Shown: positions 15,692 through 23,593 of the stretch, in pieces
Numbering within the stretch: position 1 is the stretch's first letter
How the letters are laid out: every line of letters starts with the position of its first letter
Source of the DNA: Pseudomonadota bacterium
Lineage (GTDB): Bacteria > Pseudomonadota > Alphaproteobacteria > Reyranellales > Reyranellaceae
Length of the DNA: 64,000 nucleotides
Direction of reading: 5' to 3'
Assembly: GCA_018242505.1 (NCBI GenBank)
Contig: JAFEBU010000071.1
Location: 124,001-188,000, forward strand
Notes under the pieces: generated by a model
The model's input: only the letters and a program-made list of their open reading frames with translations
Database searches by the model: none
What the model was told of the DNA's origin: nothing
Position numbers and translations under genes: made by a program

Positions 15692-17785
15692 TCAGACGGT
15701 AGAGAACTTCTTGCCATCCTGCACCAGCTTCTTGAGCAGCGGAGCGGGCTCCCAGAACGGATCGCCTGAAGCGTCGCGGTACTTCAGCAGGGCATCGTGG
15801 ATGGTCTTGAGGCCGACCACGTTGTCGGCCCACCACATCGGGCCGCCGCGATAGACCGGCCAGCCGTAGCCGTTCACCCAGATCACGTCGATGTCGAGCG
15901 AGCGCTGGGCCATGCCCTCGGCCAGGATCTTGGCGCCCTCGTTCACCATCGGATAGAGGCAGCGCTCCAGGATCTCCTGGTCGGAGATGGCGCGGCGGGT
16001 GATGCCGAGCTTCTGCGAGGTCTCCTCGATGATCTTCTCGACCTCGGGATCGGGCACCGGCGTGCGGTCGGGGAGATTGTACTTGTAGTAGCCAGAGCCG
16101 GTCTTCTGGCCGAAGCGGCCGAGTTCGCAGATCGCGTCGGCGATGTAGCCGGTGTAGCGGACGTTGCGCTTTTCCTTCTCCTTCTTGCCCTGGCGGATGC
16201 GCCAGCCGACGTCGTTGCCGGCGAGGTCGCTCATGGCGAACGGACCCATGGGGAAGCCGAAGTCGTAGATCACCTTGTCGACCTGCTGCGGCAGCGCGCC
16301 TTCCTCCAGCATGTAGGCCGACTGCACGCCGCGCTGGCGCAGCATGCGGTTGCCGACGAAGCCCTCGCAGACACCGACCAGCACCGGGATCTTGCCGATC
16401 TTCTTGCTGAGCGACATGACGGTGGCGATCACGTCCTTCCCGGTCGCCTTGCCGCGCACGTTCTCCAGGAGCTTCATGACGTTGGCGGGCGAGAAGAAAT
16501 GCATGCCGATCACATCGCCCGGCCGCTGGGTGTAGGTGGCGATCTGGTTCACATCGAGGCCCGAGGTGTTCGTGGCGAGGATGGCGCCCGGCTTGGCGAT
16601 CTCGTCGAGCTTCCTGAAGACGCCTTCCTTCACCTCCATGGTCTCGAAGACCGCCTCGATGATGACATCGGCGTCCTTGAGGTCGTCATAGGAGAGCGTG
16701 GGCTTGATCAGGGCCATGCGCTTGTCGACGTCCTCCGCCTTCATGCCGCCGCGCTTGGCGGTGTTCTCGTAGTTGGTGCGGATGGTCTTGAGGCCGCGGT
16801 CGAGCGCCTCCTGCTTCACCTCGAGCAGCGTCACGGGGATACCGGCATTGGCGAAGTTCATGGCGATGCCACCGCCCATCGTGCCGGCGCCGACGATGCC
16901 TGCGGTCTTGATCTCGCGCTGCGGCGTGTCGGCCGGCACGTCGAGGACCTTGGCCGCTTCGCGCTCGGCGAAGAAGTAGTAGCGCTGCGCCGCCGACTCC
17001 TGCGAGGTCAGGAGCTCGACGAACAATTCGCGCTCGCGCTTCATGCCTTCGTCGAACGGCAGCTCGCAGGCCGCCTGGACGCACTTGATGATGTTCCATG
17101 GCGCCTTGAAGCCGCGGGCCCGGCGGGCGATCGCCTTCTCGGTCTCCTTGAACAGGTCAGGCGATTCGAGCGTCACACTGAGATCGCGCACGCGCCGGCG
17201 CGGCGCGTTCTGCGCCACCAGCATCTGGGCATGCGCCACGGCGCCCGCCAGCAGATCGCCCTCGACCAAGGCATCGATGATGCCTTTGCTCTTGGCCTCC
17301 GGCGCGGGGATGTGGCGGCCGGAGAGGATGGCGTCGAGCGCGTACTTGGCGCCGGTGAGGCGCGGCAGGCGCTGAGTGCCGCCCGCGCCCGGCAGCAGGC
17401 CGAGATGCACCTCAGGCAGGCCCACGCGCGTGCTTGCCACCGAAACGCGATAGTGCGCGCCAAGCGCCGTCTCGAGGCCGCCGCCCAATGGCGTGCCGTG
17501 CAGCGCCGCAACCACGATCTTGGGGCAGTTCTCCATCGTGGCGATCACGTCGTTCAGGTTCGCACCCTGCGGCGGCTTGCCGAACTCGCGGATGTCGGCG
17601 CCGGCGATGAAGGTGCGTCCGCCGCCGATCAGCACGATCGCATCGATGTTGGGATCGCCGCCGAACGCCTCGATGCCGGCCTTGATGCCGTCGCGCACGG
17701 CCGCGGCCAGCGCGTTCACCGGCGGATTGTTGATGGTGAGGATGCCGATCCGCCCCTGGGTGGAGCGCTGCACTGCGTCGGACAT
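15692..17785 (-). CDS. fadJ: Multifunctional enoyl-CoA hydratase / 3-hydroxyacyl-CoA dehydrogenase (FadB/FadJ family)
   Basis: This 697-aa fusion has an N-terminal crotonase domain (about residues 1-190; oxyanion segments GADIREFG and LHGTPLGGGLETALGA, glutamate in GLPEVHLGLLPGAGGTQR) and an NAD-binding Rossmann domain starting near residue 295 (GIVGAGTMGGGIAMNFA). The dehydrogenase catalytic histidine is in GMHFFSPANVMKLLE, and two C-terminal 3-hydroxyacyl-CoA dehydrogenase domains follow. It hydrates enoyl-CoA and oxidises 3-hydroxyacyl-CoA, supplying the adjacent thiolase. The length fits FadJ-type single-chain enzymes. Symbol assigned by architecture. Confidence 0.92.
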   Translation of the reverse strand: MSDAVQRSTQGRIGILTINNPPVNALAAAVRDGIKAGIEAFGGDPNIDAIVLIGGGRTFIAGADIREFGKPPQGANLNDVIATMENCPKIVVAALHGTPLGGGLETALGAHYRVSVASTRVGLPEVHLGLLPGAGGTQRLPRLTGAKYALDAILSGRHIPAPEAKSKGIIDALVEGDLLAGAVAHAQMLVAQNAPRRRVRDLSVTLESPDLFKETEKAIARRARGFKAPWNIIKCVQAACELPFDEGMKRERELFVELLTSQESAAQRYYFFAEREAAKVLDVPADTPQREIKTAGIVGAGTMGGGIAMNFANAGIPVTLLEVKQEALDRGLKTIRTNYENTAKRGGMKAEDVDKRMALIKPTLSYDDLKDADVIIEAVFETMEVKEGVFRKLDEIAKPGAILATNTSGLDVNQIATYTQRPGDVIGMHFFSPANVMKLLENVRGKATGKDVIATVMSLSKKIGKIPVLVGVCEGFVGNRMLRQRGVQSAYMLEEGALPQQVDKVIYDFGFPMGPFAMSDLAGNDVGWRIRQGKKEKEKRNVRYTGYIADAICELGRFGQKTGSGYYKYNLPDRTPVPDPEVEKIIEETSQKLGITRRAISDQEILERCLYPMVNEGAKILAEGMAQRSLDIDVIWVNGYGWPVYRGGPMWWADNVVGLKTIHDALLKYRDASGDPFWEPAPLLKKLVQDGKKFSTV

Positions 17786-17911
17786 GGCGTGCTTCCCTGC
17801 TGTGAAGGCCGTTGGAGTCGGGCCGTCTTAGCAATCCCGAAGCGCGTCGCCCAGCAGTCTATGGTTTCGCGTCGCGGAGATCGGCCGCCAGTGTCGCTGC
17901 TGATGTCGTGG

Positions 17912-18229
17912 TTAGTGCCGGGTCGGCGTCTGGAGCAGCGGCCAGCCGTTGGGGAGGGTGGTCGACGGCAATACGGGATGGAAGTGCCGATGCGGCGTGG
18001 TCACCACGAAGCCGGGCAGGACGAAGCCCGGCGAGACATAAGCCGGATAGGGTGCGTACACGATCTCGCGCTGAACGACCGTCGGCTCTTCCGGGGGCGA
18101 CGGGGCAGGAGGCGGCGGTGGCGCCGAACTGCCGCGCAGGACGGTCACGCCCTGATCGCCCGGCGGGCTGGCCAGGGCGGCGCCGGCGACAAGGACAAGC
18201 CCGATCAGGAGGAACAGCGCGAACCGCAT
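17912..18229 (-). CDS. Small secreted proline-rich protein, unknown function
   Basis: The 105-aa reading begins MRFALFLLIGLVLVAGAALASPPG, a clean signal peptide with a likely ALA|SPP cleavage. A proline run (APPPPPAPSPPEEP) and a tyrosine/proline-rich tail (YAPYPAYVSPGFVLPGFV) follow. A longer in-frame start at 18319 would place residues before the signal peptide and overlap the divergent reductase gene, so I prefer 18229. The features suggest an exported, possibly cell-envelope-associated protein. No family is recognised. Confidence 0.55.
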   Translation of the reverse strand: MRFALFLLIGLVLVAGAALASPPGDQGVTVLRGSSAPPPPPAPSPPEEPTVVQREIVYAPYPAYVSPGFVLPGFVVTTPHRHFHPVLPSTTLPNGWPLLQTPTRH

Positions 18230-18296
18230 GGCCTGTACGTTAGGGACCGAAGATGGCAAGACCGTGCCAACGAGGATCGACATCAGGATCAAGTGA

Positions 18297-18863
18297 ATGG
18301 CCGTGAAGCGTCCCCGCATCGAAGGCTATGCCGTGATCTCCCGCGAGGGGACGATCGCCACGGCCGACGGGTGCTTTCCTGACCAGATCAAGATTCCGGC
18401 CGACCATCAATTCTACCAGGACTCGGTCGACCGCGCCGCCGCCGTCGCCAACGGCCGCCACTCGGCCGAGGGCGGCGAGAAGGAGAAGCTGCGGCATCGC
18501 CTCCTGCTGACACGCCGTGTCACCCGGCTGGTGCCAGATCCGGACAACGCCAAGGTCATCCTCTGGAATCCGGCCGCGACGCCGTTCGAGGAGGCATGGG
18601 CACGGCTCGGCCTCGAGGAAGGCACCCTGGCCGTGGTCGGCGGCACCGACGTGTTCGGGCTCTTCCTGACGATCGGCTACGACGCCTTCCACCTCACGCG
18701 CACCGACGCGAGCGTGCCCGGCGGCCGGCCGGTCTTCCCCGGCGTCGGCACCGTCGGGACCGTCGAGGAGGTCATGGCCCGGCGTGGGATGGTCCTCGCC
18801 GACACCCGCACGCTCGACCCGTCGGTCAATTGCCGGGTCGAGTCCTGGGTGCCCAAGCCGTAG
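18297..18863 (+). CDS. Dihydrofolate-reductase-like / RibD C-terminal-fold reductase
   Basis: The 188-aa protein fits the DHFR superfamily: start RIEGYAVISREGTIATADGCFP, and a nucleotide-binding block near residue 114 (LAVVGGTDVFGLFLTIGYDAFHLTRTDAS), equivalent to the GGxxxF..l...D.l.lt segment of DHFR and RibD reductase domains. It would use NADPH, but whether the substrate is a folate, a pterin or a pyrimidine precursor cannot be told. It is divergent from the secreted proline-rich protein and not obviously in an operon. Confidence 0.7.
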   Translation: MAVKRPRIEGYAVISREGTIATADGCFPDQIKIPADHQFYQDSVDRAAAVANGRHSAEGGEKEKLRHRLLLTRRVTRLVPDPDNAKVILWNPAATPFEEAWARLGLEEGTLAVVGGTDVFGLFLTIGYDAFHLTRTDASVPGGRPVFPGVGTVGTVEEVMARRGMVLADTRTLDPSVNCRVESWVPKP

Positions 18864-18869
18864 GAGCGG

Positions 18870-18912
18870 GATTTTCTCGCGGATTTCTCGCCGATTTCTC
18901 ATCGGGTGAGAA
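18870..18912. repeat. Triple GATTTCTCG short repeat ending in an inverted repeat
   Basis: Three near-copies of GATTTCTCG follow at 11-12 bp spacing (from about 18870, 18882 and 18893). The last merges into a perfect inverted repeat, TTCTCA (18896-18901) and TGAGAA (18907-18912) with a five-base centre. Two more TTCTC motifs occur before 19010. The helical-turn spacing suggests an array of protein-binding sites ahead of the RepA-like ATPase gene, or a weak terminator for the reductase. Confidence 0.5.
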
Positions 18913-19020
18913 GTGTCGGATGCCCATGGCATCGGCATTTCCGGCCATTCTTCTCATTTTTCGCTCCACCCTCCCTTGAGGTAATAGGATACCGCTATCG
19001 CGGCATTCTCCCATTTGTCG

Positions 19021-19026
19021 TATAAT
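19021..19026 (+). promoter_or_regulatory. Candidate -10 box upstream of the RepA-like ATPase
   Basis: TATAAT is a perfect sigma-70 -10 hexamer, 22 bases before the GTG start, in a locally AT-rich stretch. At 16-18 bp upstream I see no recognisable TTGACA-like -35, so if functional it is probably activator dependent. AAGGA at 19036-19040 could serve as the ribosome-binding site. Confidence 0.35.
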
Positions 19027-19048
19027 CGAACAAACAAGGAACAAGCGT

Positions 19049-19960
19049 GTGCCGCCGCGTCGTCAGACCTGCCCAACCGATCCGCCGATGGCGCGCCTGA
19101 GCGCGCCCGACCTGCTGGCGACCGCTCTTCCGGAGCGCGAGGTCATCCTCGACCCGATCCTGTCGCAGAAGAGCCTCGTCCTGCTCTATGGGCCGCGTGG
19201 GCTGGGCAAGACCTTCGTAGCGCTGGGCATCGCCTGGGCCGCCGCCTCGGGCGGAAGCTTCCTCAAATGGCGGGCGAGCCGGCCGCGCCGCGTGATCTAT
19301 CTCGACGGCGAGATGGCCGCGGTCGACATCCAGCGGCGTCTCGCCATGCTGGGGCCCGCGCCGCCCGACCTCGACTTCATCCTGGCCGACCTGCAGGGCC
19401 ATTCGCTGCCCGATCTCGGCTACGAGGAGGGCCAGGCGGCGTTCGTGCGAAGCTGCGGCCGGCCCGACCTCGTGGTCCTCGACAATCTCGCGAGCCTGGC
19501 GGGCTTTCGCGCCGGCGATCCCGACTGCTGGAGCCGGTTGCAGCGCTTCCTGATGCTGCTGAGGCGCGTGGGCGTCGCCGTGCTCATCGTCCATCACGCC
19601 AACAAGAAGGGCCTCCAGCGCGGCACCAGCCGGCGCGAGGACGTGCTCGACACGGTGATCGCGATCCGCCGGCCGGCCGACTACGAGCCCCGGCAGGGCG
19701 CGCGCTTCGAACTGCACTTCGAGAAGGCGCGCGGCCTTCTGGGCGAGGCAGTCGATCCGATCGAGGCGCGCCTCGAGACCGACGCCGGCGGCAGGGCGCG
19801 CTGGAGCTGGCAGCCGGCACACCAGAGCGAGCTCGAACGCGCCGTCGCGCTCCTCAACGCGGGACTGAACCCGTCGCAGGTCGGCCGCGAGCTCGGCATC
19901 TCAATAGCGAAAAGCTATCGCTTGCGCGCGCGGGCGATGGAGAAGGGGTTGTTGGGGTGA
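19049..19960 (+). CDS. RepA/RecA-fold AAA ATPase with C-terminal helix-turn-helix
   Basis: This 303-aa protein has Walker A YGPRGLGKT (residues 47-55), Walker B LVVLDN (141-146), a VHHANKKG histidine motif (181-188) and RGTSRRED. These are the signature order of RepA-like hexameric helicases and AAA_25 phage/plasmid ATPases. Residues ~262-293 (LNAGLNPSQVGRELGISIAKSYRLRARA) form a resolvase-like helix-turn-helix. I start at GTG 19049; ATG 19088 is the alternative. The gene is solitary, with no replication or integration partner nearby. Roles in plasmid- or phage-derived DNA replication or in regulation are possible; none is proven. Confidence 0.72.
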   Translation: MPPRRQTCPTDPPMARLSAPDLLATALPEREVILDPILSQKSLVLLYGPRGLGKTFVALGIAWAAASGGSFLKWRASRPRRVIYLDGEMAAVDIQRRLAMLGPAPPDLDFILADLQGHSLPDLGYEEGQAAFVRSCGRPDLVVLDNLASLAGFRAGDPDCWSRLQRFLMLLRRVGVAVLIVHHANKKGLQRGTSRREDVLDTVIAIRRPADYEPRQGARFELHFEKARGLLGEAVDPIEARLETDAGGRARWSWQPAHQSELERAVALLNAGLNPSQVGRELGISIAKSYRLRARAMEKGLLG

Positions 19961-20100
19961 CCCAGCAAGGATGTACGCAGGCCAAAGCGACGGCGGAGAA
20001 AGCAGGTGTCGCATCTGTCGGCCGATTGTCGTCTCAACACAGCCAGAGCAGCCTAGCCCGCAAGTGAAGCGAGGATGTCGCAATTACGCATTCTGGCCGG

Positions 20101-20352
20101 ATGCATTACGAACTCGCGACTACTGATTATCTCTACCTCCGTGAGATGGCCTATGGCTTCGTGAAGTCGTTAGTGTTGCCAGAGGACGTCTACATCGCAT
20201 CGCGAGTACTGGATGAGGGAGGGTTGCGATCACTCTCTGCCGGTGCTCGGGTCAGGATGAAAGTTGAGCACGGTAGATTTGGGCGCGGATATGTAGCGAC
20301 CTGGATTGAATTAACTGACGACGCAGAGGCAGAGGAGGATGCGATCAACTGA
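20101..20352 (+). CDS. Divergent cold-shock-domain-like small protein
   Basis: The 83-aa protein fits the latter two thirds of a cold-shock domain: YGFVKSLVLPEDVYIA (cf. GYGFI...DVFVH), then GGLRSLSAGARVRMKVEHG and FGRGYVATWIEL (cf. GLxxLxxGxxVxFxVexGxxGpxAxxV). The usual first strand and RNP1 aromatic motif (GTVKWFN.KGYG) is replaced by YLYLREMAYG, so canonical nucleic-acid binding is doubtful. An acidic tail (DDAEAEEDAIN) follows. Codon use is less GC-biased than that of neighbouring genes (codons such as TTA, AGA, ATA occur), consistent with acquired DNA. No good ribosome-binding site is visible. Confidence 0.5.
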   Translation: MHYELATTDYLYLREMAYGFVKSLVLPEDVYIASRVLDEGGLRSLSAGARVRMKVEHGRFGRGYVATWIELTDDAEAEEDAIN

Positions 20353-20660
20353 GGCGCATCAAGGTAGATAGCCTTCTCCTGTCGTCTAAAGGCATGCACT
20401 GGTCCGTCGAACGGCACCGGCATGCTCCTGCGGTCTGACTTCGCTATACTAGCGAATGCATCGCCAGAATGTACCGAGATAGTAGTTCCCTGACAGTTGG
20501 TTCTATGTCGTTTCTTGAGCGAACTGCCTTGACCTGAGCGAAGTCGAAGGGAGGCGTAAGGGAAGACCCTTTCTCCACGATTTATAGCTTGTTGGTCGAA
20601 GCGAGGCCCTCCGCTTCACTTCGCTCCGGTCGAGACGACGGCTCCAAGATTCCTACCGTT
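20353..20660. other. Non-coding spacer with a perfect short hairpin and a dispersed-repeat-like segment
   Basis: No convincing gene is seen here. TTCGCTA (20440-20446) and TAGCGAA (20450-20456) form a perfect 7-bp inverted repeat around TAC, resembling an operator or a hairpin. From about 20530 to 20640 the sequence contains GAGCGAAGTCGAAGGG and TTCACTTCGCTCCGGTCG, a type of text common in dispersed intergenic repeats of alphaproteobacteria. Base composition is more AT-rich than in the flanking genes. Confidence 0.5.
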
Positions 20661-21551
20661 CTAAGGCGCCTGCTCCAGGCTCGACACCTCGTTGGTGAGC
20701 GTGGTGCGGCGCAGGTCGCGGGCCTCGGTGTGGTCGTAGCGGCGGGCGCGGTGCATGGTGACGCGGTTGTCCCACATCACGAGGTCATGCGGGCGCCAGA
20801 CGTGGGTGTAGACGAACTGGCGCTGGGTCGCGTGCTCGTTGAGGTCGCGCAGGAAGGCGCGCGCCTCGGGCACCGGCCAGCCCTCGATGGCGCCGGCATG
20901 GCTCGAAAGATAAAGCGAGAGCCGGCCGGTCCGCGGATGGCGGCGCACCAGGCGCTGGCGCACCGGCGCCCACTTCACGCGCTCCTCGTCGGTGAAGTCG
21001 GTGAAACCGAGGATGCCGCGGGAAAAGATCTGGCTGTGCGAGCAGACGAGATCGTGCACCTCGCGCTTGGTCGCCTCGTCCAGCGCGTCGTAGGCGGCGC
21101 GCATGTCGGCGAACTCGGTGTTGCCGCCGGTGGGCGGGATGGTGCGCGCAGAGAGGATCGAATACTTGGCCGGCACGTCCTTGAACGAACTGTCGGAGTG
21201 CCAGAGCTGGTTGCCGAGGCCGAACAGGCGGCGGCGGTCGTCGCGCGCCACGACCTTGTTGTTCCTGTCGAGGTTGGAGATGTCGTTCAGGTCCATGCTG
21301 ACGCGCCGCTCGTGCAGGGCGGCGATGTCGCCGGTCGCCGTTTCCAGCGGGCCGAGCGCGCGGCTGAAGACGAGCTGCTGTGCGTCGTCGATGTCCTGGT
21401 CGTGGAAGACCAGCACGCCGAATTGGTCCATGCCGTCATGGACGGCGGCGACTTCGGCCTCGCTGAGCGGGCGGGTGAGGTCGACGCCGGAAACTTCGCC
21501 TGCGAAGAAGGCCCGGCCGACCGGATCGATGGGCTTGATGGCGATGGTCAT
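20661..21551 (-). CDS. TauD/TfdA-family 2-oxoglutarate/Fe(II) dioxygenase
   Basis: This 296-aa protein has the TauD/TfdA facial triad: HxD in LWHSDSSFKD (about residues 127-129) and the distal histidine in NRVTMHRARRYD near the C-terminus. An arginine about 11 residues later is suited to binding 2-oxoglutarate. The N-terminal part (AGEVSGVDLTRPLSEAEV) is the common TauD start. Members hydroxylate taurine, 2,4-D, alkyl sulfates or similar acids. There is no transporter or partner next to it, so the substrate is undefined. It is a single gene between two repeat-rich spacers. Confidence 0.88.
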   Translation of the reverse strand: MTIAIKPIDPVGRAFFAGEVSGVDLTRPLSEAEVAAVHDGMDQFGVLVFHDQDIDDAQQLVFSRALGPLETATGDIAALHERRVSMDLNDISNLDRNNKVVARDDRRRLFGLGNQLWHSDSSFKDVPAKYSILSARTIPPTGGNTEFADMRAAYDALDEATKREVHDLVCSHSQIFSRGILGFTDFTDEERVKWAPVRQRLVRRHPRTGRLSLYLSSHAGAIEGWPVPEARAFLRDLNEHATQRQFVYTHVWRPHDLVMWDNRVTMHRARRYDHTEARDLRRTTLTNEVSSLEQAP

Positions 21552-21941
21552 GGCGGAAGTCTAACGCCGATCCCGGAGTGGTGGAACACGTGGTCGAGGC
21601 GTCTGTCTCAAGCGAAGCCGCAGTGGGAAATCCTCGATGGGCGCTGCGAAAGATCCCTCGGCTTCACCTCGGGATGACACGATCTTGGGGATCGACAGAT
21701 TACGCGTCGTCCCGAGCGCAGCTACGCGTGATCCCGAGCGCGGTGAGGGTTCTTTCATCGAACCAGGCACTTTACATCGAACCAGGCGCTCAAGTGGCGC
21801 TCATGGTCATGGGACCGCGAGCTCCAGCTTGCTGGAGACGCATGCGAATGGCTCGAATGAGCGAGCTGGACCTTCGGCAAGCTCTCGGGGCAGGCGCCTG
21901 CGGTCTGGAAGAGCATGGAGTGCCACGCCGATGGCGCTCCA
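21552..21941. repeat. Repeat-rich non-coding spacer
   Basis: I see no gene here. Two 19-bp near-identical copies, TACGCGTCGTCCCGAGCGC (21701-21719) and TACGCGTGATCCCGAGCGC (21723-21741), lie 22 bp apart. A 13-bp direct repeat CATCGAACCAGGC occurs at 21756-21768 and 21775-21787. CTCCAGC/GCTGGAG forms a 7-bp hairpin at 21822-21837. A reversed CCTCGGGATGAC unit lies near 21668. These resemble degenerate REP-type GTCATCCCGAG palindromic elements. Confidence 0.6.
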
Positions 21942-22643
21942 TCACGAGGGCGGCTGGTCCGGCCTGAGCTTGGGGAGCGCCGACCACTCGGCGAACAGGC
22001 GGCCGTTGTCCTGGTCGAACTGCTCGTCGAGCACGCGCGAGGACAGGATGCGTTCGACGCGGAAGTTGCGGTAATCGGCGCGCAGCTCGCACCAGGCGCC
22101 CACCAGGGTCACGTCGACATAGTAGGCCATGGCGATGGGCCAGATGGTGCGGTTGGTGCGCCGGCCCTGCTCGTCGGCATAGACGATGTGGAGCTTGCGG
22201 CTGTCGCGGATGGCGGCGCGCAGCTCGGCCATGTCGATCCCTTGCGCGGGAACGGCGTCGCCGGGCGAGACGAAGATCGGCGGGTTGACGAGGGATGCGC
22301 GCAACGACTCGGGCAGCACCGTCGTCACCTTGGCGAACACGCTGTCGGCCGCCTCCTGCAACCGCGGATCGCGCAGGCGCTGAACCATGCGCGCGCCGAC
22401 GGCGATCGCCTCGACCTCGTCGGCGGTGAACATCAGCGGCGGCAGGTCGAAGCCCTTGCGCAGGATGTAGCCGACGCCCGCCTCGCCATCGATCGGCACA
22501 CGCCGCGCCTGCAGGGCGGCGATGTCGCGATAGATGGTGCGCGGCGTCACTTCGAGCGCTGCGGCGAGCATCGCCGCGGTCGTCGGCTTCTGGGCGACGC
22601 GCAGGCGCTGGATGATGTCGAACAGGCGGTCAGATCGGCGCAT
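21942..22643 (-). CDS. YafY-like HTH and WYL-domain transcriptional regulator
   Basis: This 233-aa protein has an N-terminal winged helix-turn-helix (MRRSDRLFDIIQRLRVAQKPTTAAMLAAALEVTPRTIYRDIAALQ, residues 1-45). A WYL sensing domain follows from about residue 130 (RDSRKLHIVYADEQGRRTNRTIWPIAMAYYVDVTLVGAWCELRADYRNFRVERI). WYL regulators bind ligands or nucleic acids and often control nearby genes. This one is divergent from the EamA transporter at 22715, which is the most likely local target. The 71-bp intergenic region contains AT-rich TATCTTATCATTC. Confidence 0.88.
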   Translation of the reverse strand: MRRSDRLFDIIQRLRVAQKPTTAAMLAAALEVTPRTIYRDIAALQARRVPIDGEAGVGYILRKGFDLPPLMFTADEVEAIAVGARMVQRLRDPRLQEAADSVFAKVTTVLPESLRASLVNPPIFVSPGDAVPAQGIDMAELRAAIRDSRKLHIVYADEQGRRTNRTIWPIAMAYYVDVTLVGAWCELRADYRNFRVERILSSRVLDEQFDQDNGRLFAEWSALPKLRPDQPPS

Positions 22644-22714
22644 TTTCCGGCTGTTTTCAATATCTTATCATTCCTGACACAACATTGTCAGGAGCCCTCG
22701 GCTAGTCTTCCGCC

Positions 22715-23593
22715 ATGATCCGGGACCGACAGAGCTGGCTTGGCACCGCACTCCTCGTGGCGTCGGCGATCGCCTACAGCAGCGCCGGCTTCTATACGCG
22801 GCTGATCGAGGTCGATGTCTGGACGATGCTGTTCTGGCGCGGCGTCTTCGGCGGCTTCTTCCTCGTCGGCATGGTGGTCTGGCGCGAGCGGCGGCGCACG
22901 GTCCAGGCCGTCCGCGCGATCGGAAGGACGGGCCTCGTCATTGCCGTCTGTTCGGCGGTGGCCACCGTCTGCTTCATCAACGCGATGCGGCTCGGCAGCG
23001 TCGCCGACGTGCTGGTGATCGATGCCACGATCCCCTTCCTGACAGCGGGCATCGCCTGGCTGGTGATCGGCGAGCGCGAGGACAAGGTCACGCTGCTGGC
23101 GACGCTGGTGGCGGTGACGGGTGTGGTCGTCATGGTGCAGCGCGGCATGGGGGCTGGCCGGCTGCTGGGCGACCTGCTGGCGTTCGCCATGGCCATCCTG
23201 ATGGCGACGGCGATGGTGCTGATCCGCGGCAGGCGCCAGGTGAGCATGCTGCCGGCCGTCGGCCTCTCGGCCTTTCTCTGCGCGCTGATCGTGCTGCCGT
23301 TTGCACATCCCTTTGCCGTCGGTGCGTCGGACCTCGCCCTGCTGGGGCTGTTCGGCATGAGCCAGTTCGGCCTCGGCCTTCTGCTGCTGGCGCTGGGCAC
23401 GCCGCTCGTGTCGGCCACGCGCGGTGCCCTGCTCGGCGTGCTGCAGACGCCGCTGGGCACGCTCTGGGTGTGGTTGGCCTTCGCCGAGGCGCCGGCCCCC
23501 GCCACATTGATCGGCGGGGCGATCGTCCTGCTGGCCGTGACGGCCGACGTGGCGCTGCCGCGGCACCGCGCCGCCGTCACCCCGTCGGGCTGA
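22715..23593 (+). CDS. EamA/DMT-superfamily transporter
   Basis: The 292-aa protein shows ten hydrophobic segments arranged as two EamA repeats, from LLVASAIAYSSAGFYTRLI (residues 10-28) through GGAIVLLAVTADVALP. The repeat ends VLVIDATIPFLTAGIAWLVIGERE and RGALLGVLQTPLGTLWVWLAFAEAP carry the family glutamates. DMT proteins export amino acids or metabolites across the inner membrane. It is divergent from a WYL regulator. The 3' end overlaps the convergent cupin gene by 17 bases. Confidence 0.88.
   Translation: MIRDRQSWLGTALLVASAIAYSSAGFYTRLIEVDVWTMLFWRGVFGGFFLVGMVVWRERRRTVQAVRAIGRTGLVIAVCSAVATVCFINAMRLGSVADVLVIDATIPFLTAGIAWLVIGEREDKVTLLATLVAVTGVVVMVQRGMGAGRLLGDLLAFAMAILMATAMVLIRGRRQVSMLPAVGLSAFLCALIVLPFAHPFAVGASDLALLGLFGMSQFGLGLLLLALGTPLVSATRGALLGVLQTPLGTLWVWLAFAEAPAPATLIGGAIVLLAVTADVALPRHRAAVTPSG

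Noticed and set aside
15797..18382. Plus-strand frame of 861 codons across the fadJ-like gene
   Set aside because: It is the antisense shadow of a gene with full-length crotonase and dehydrogenase motifs; its composition is repetitive (H, R, D, A, G).
18976..18981. TTGAGG as a -35 for the TATAAT at 19021
   Set aside because: The spacing is about 39 bases, far outside the 15-19 bases needed by a sigma-70 promoter.
18870..19960. Interpretation of the RepA-like ATPase region as an integrated plasmid or prophage
   Set aside because: No integrase, attachment-site duplication, Rep initiator, partition or phage structural gene is visible nearby. The repeats alone are not enough.
21552..21941. Possible CRISPR-like array in the spacer with tandem repeats
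   Set aside because: Only two copies of each unit, with 3-6 base gaps instead of spacers, and no cas gene in the window.
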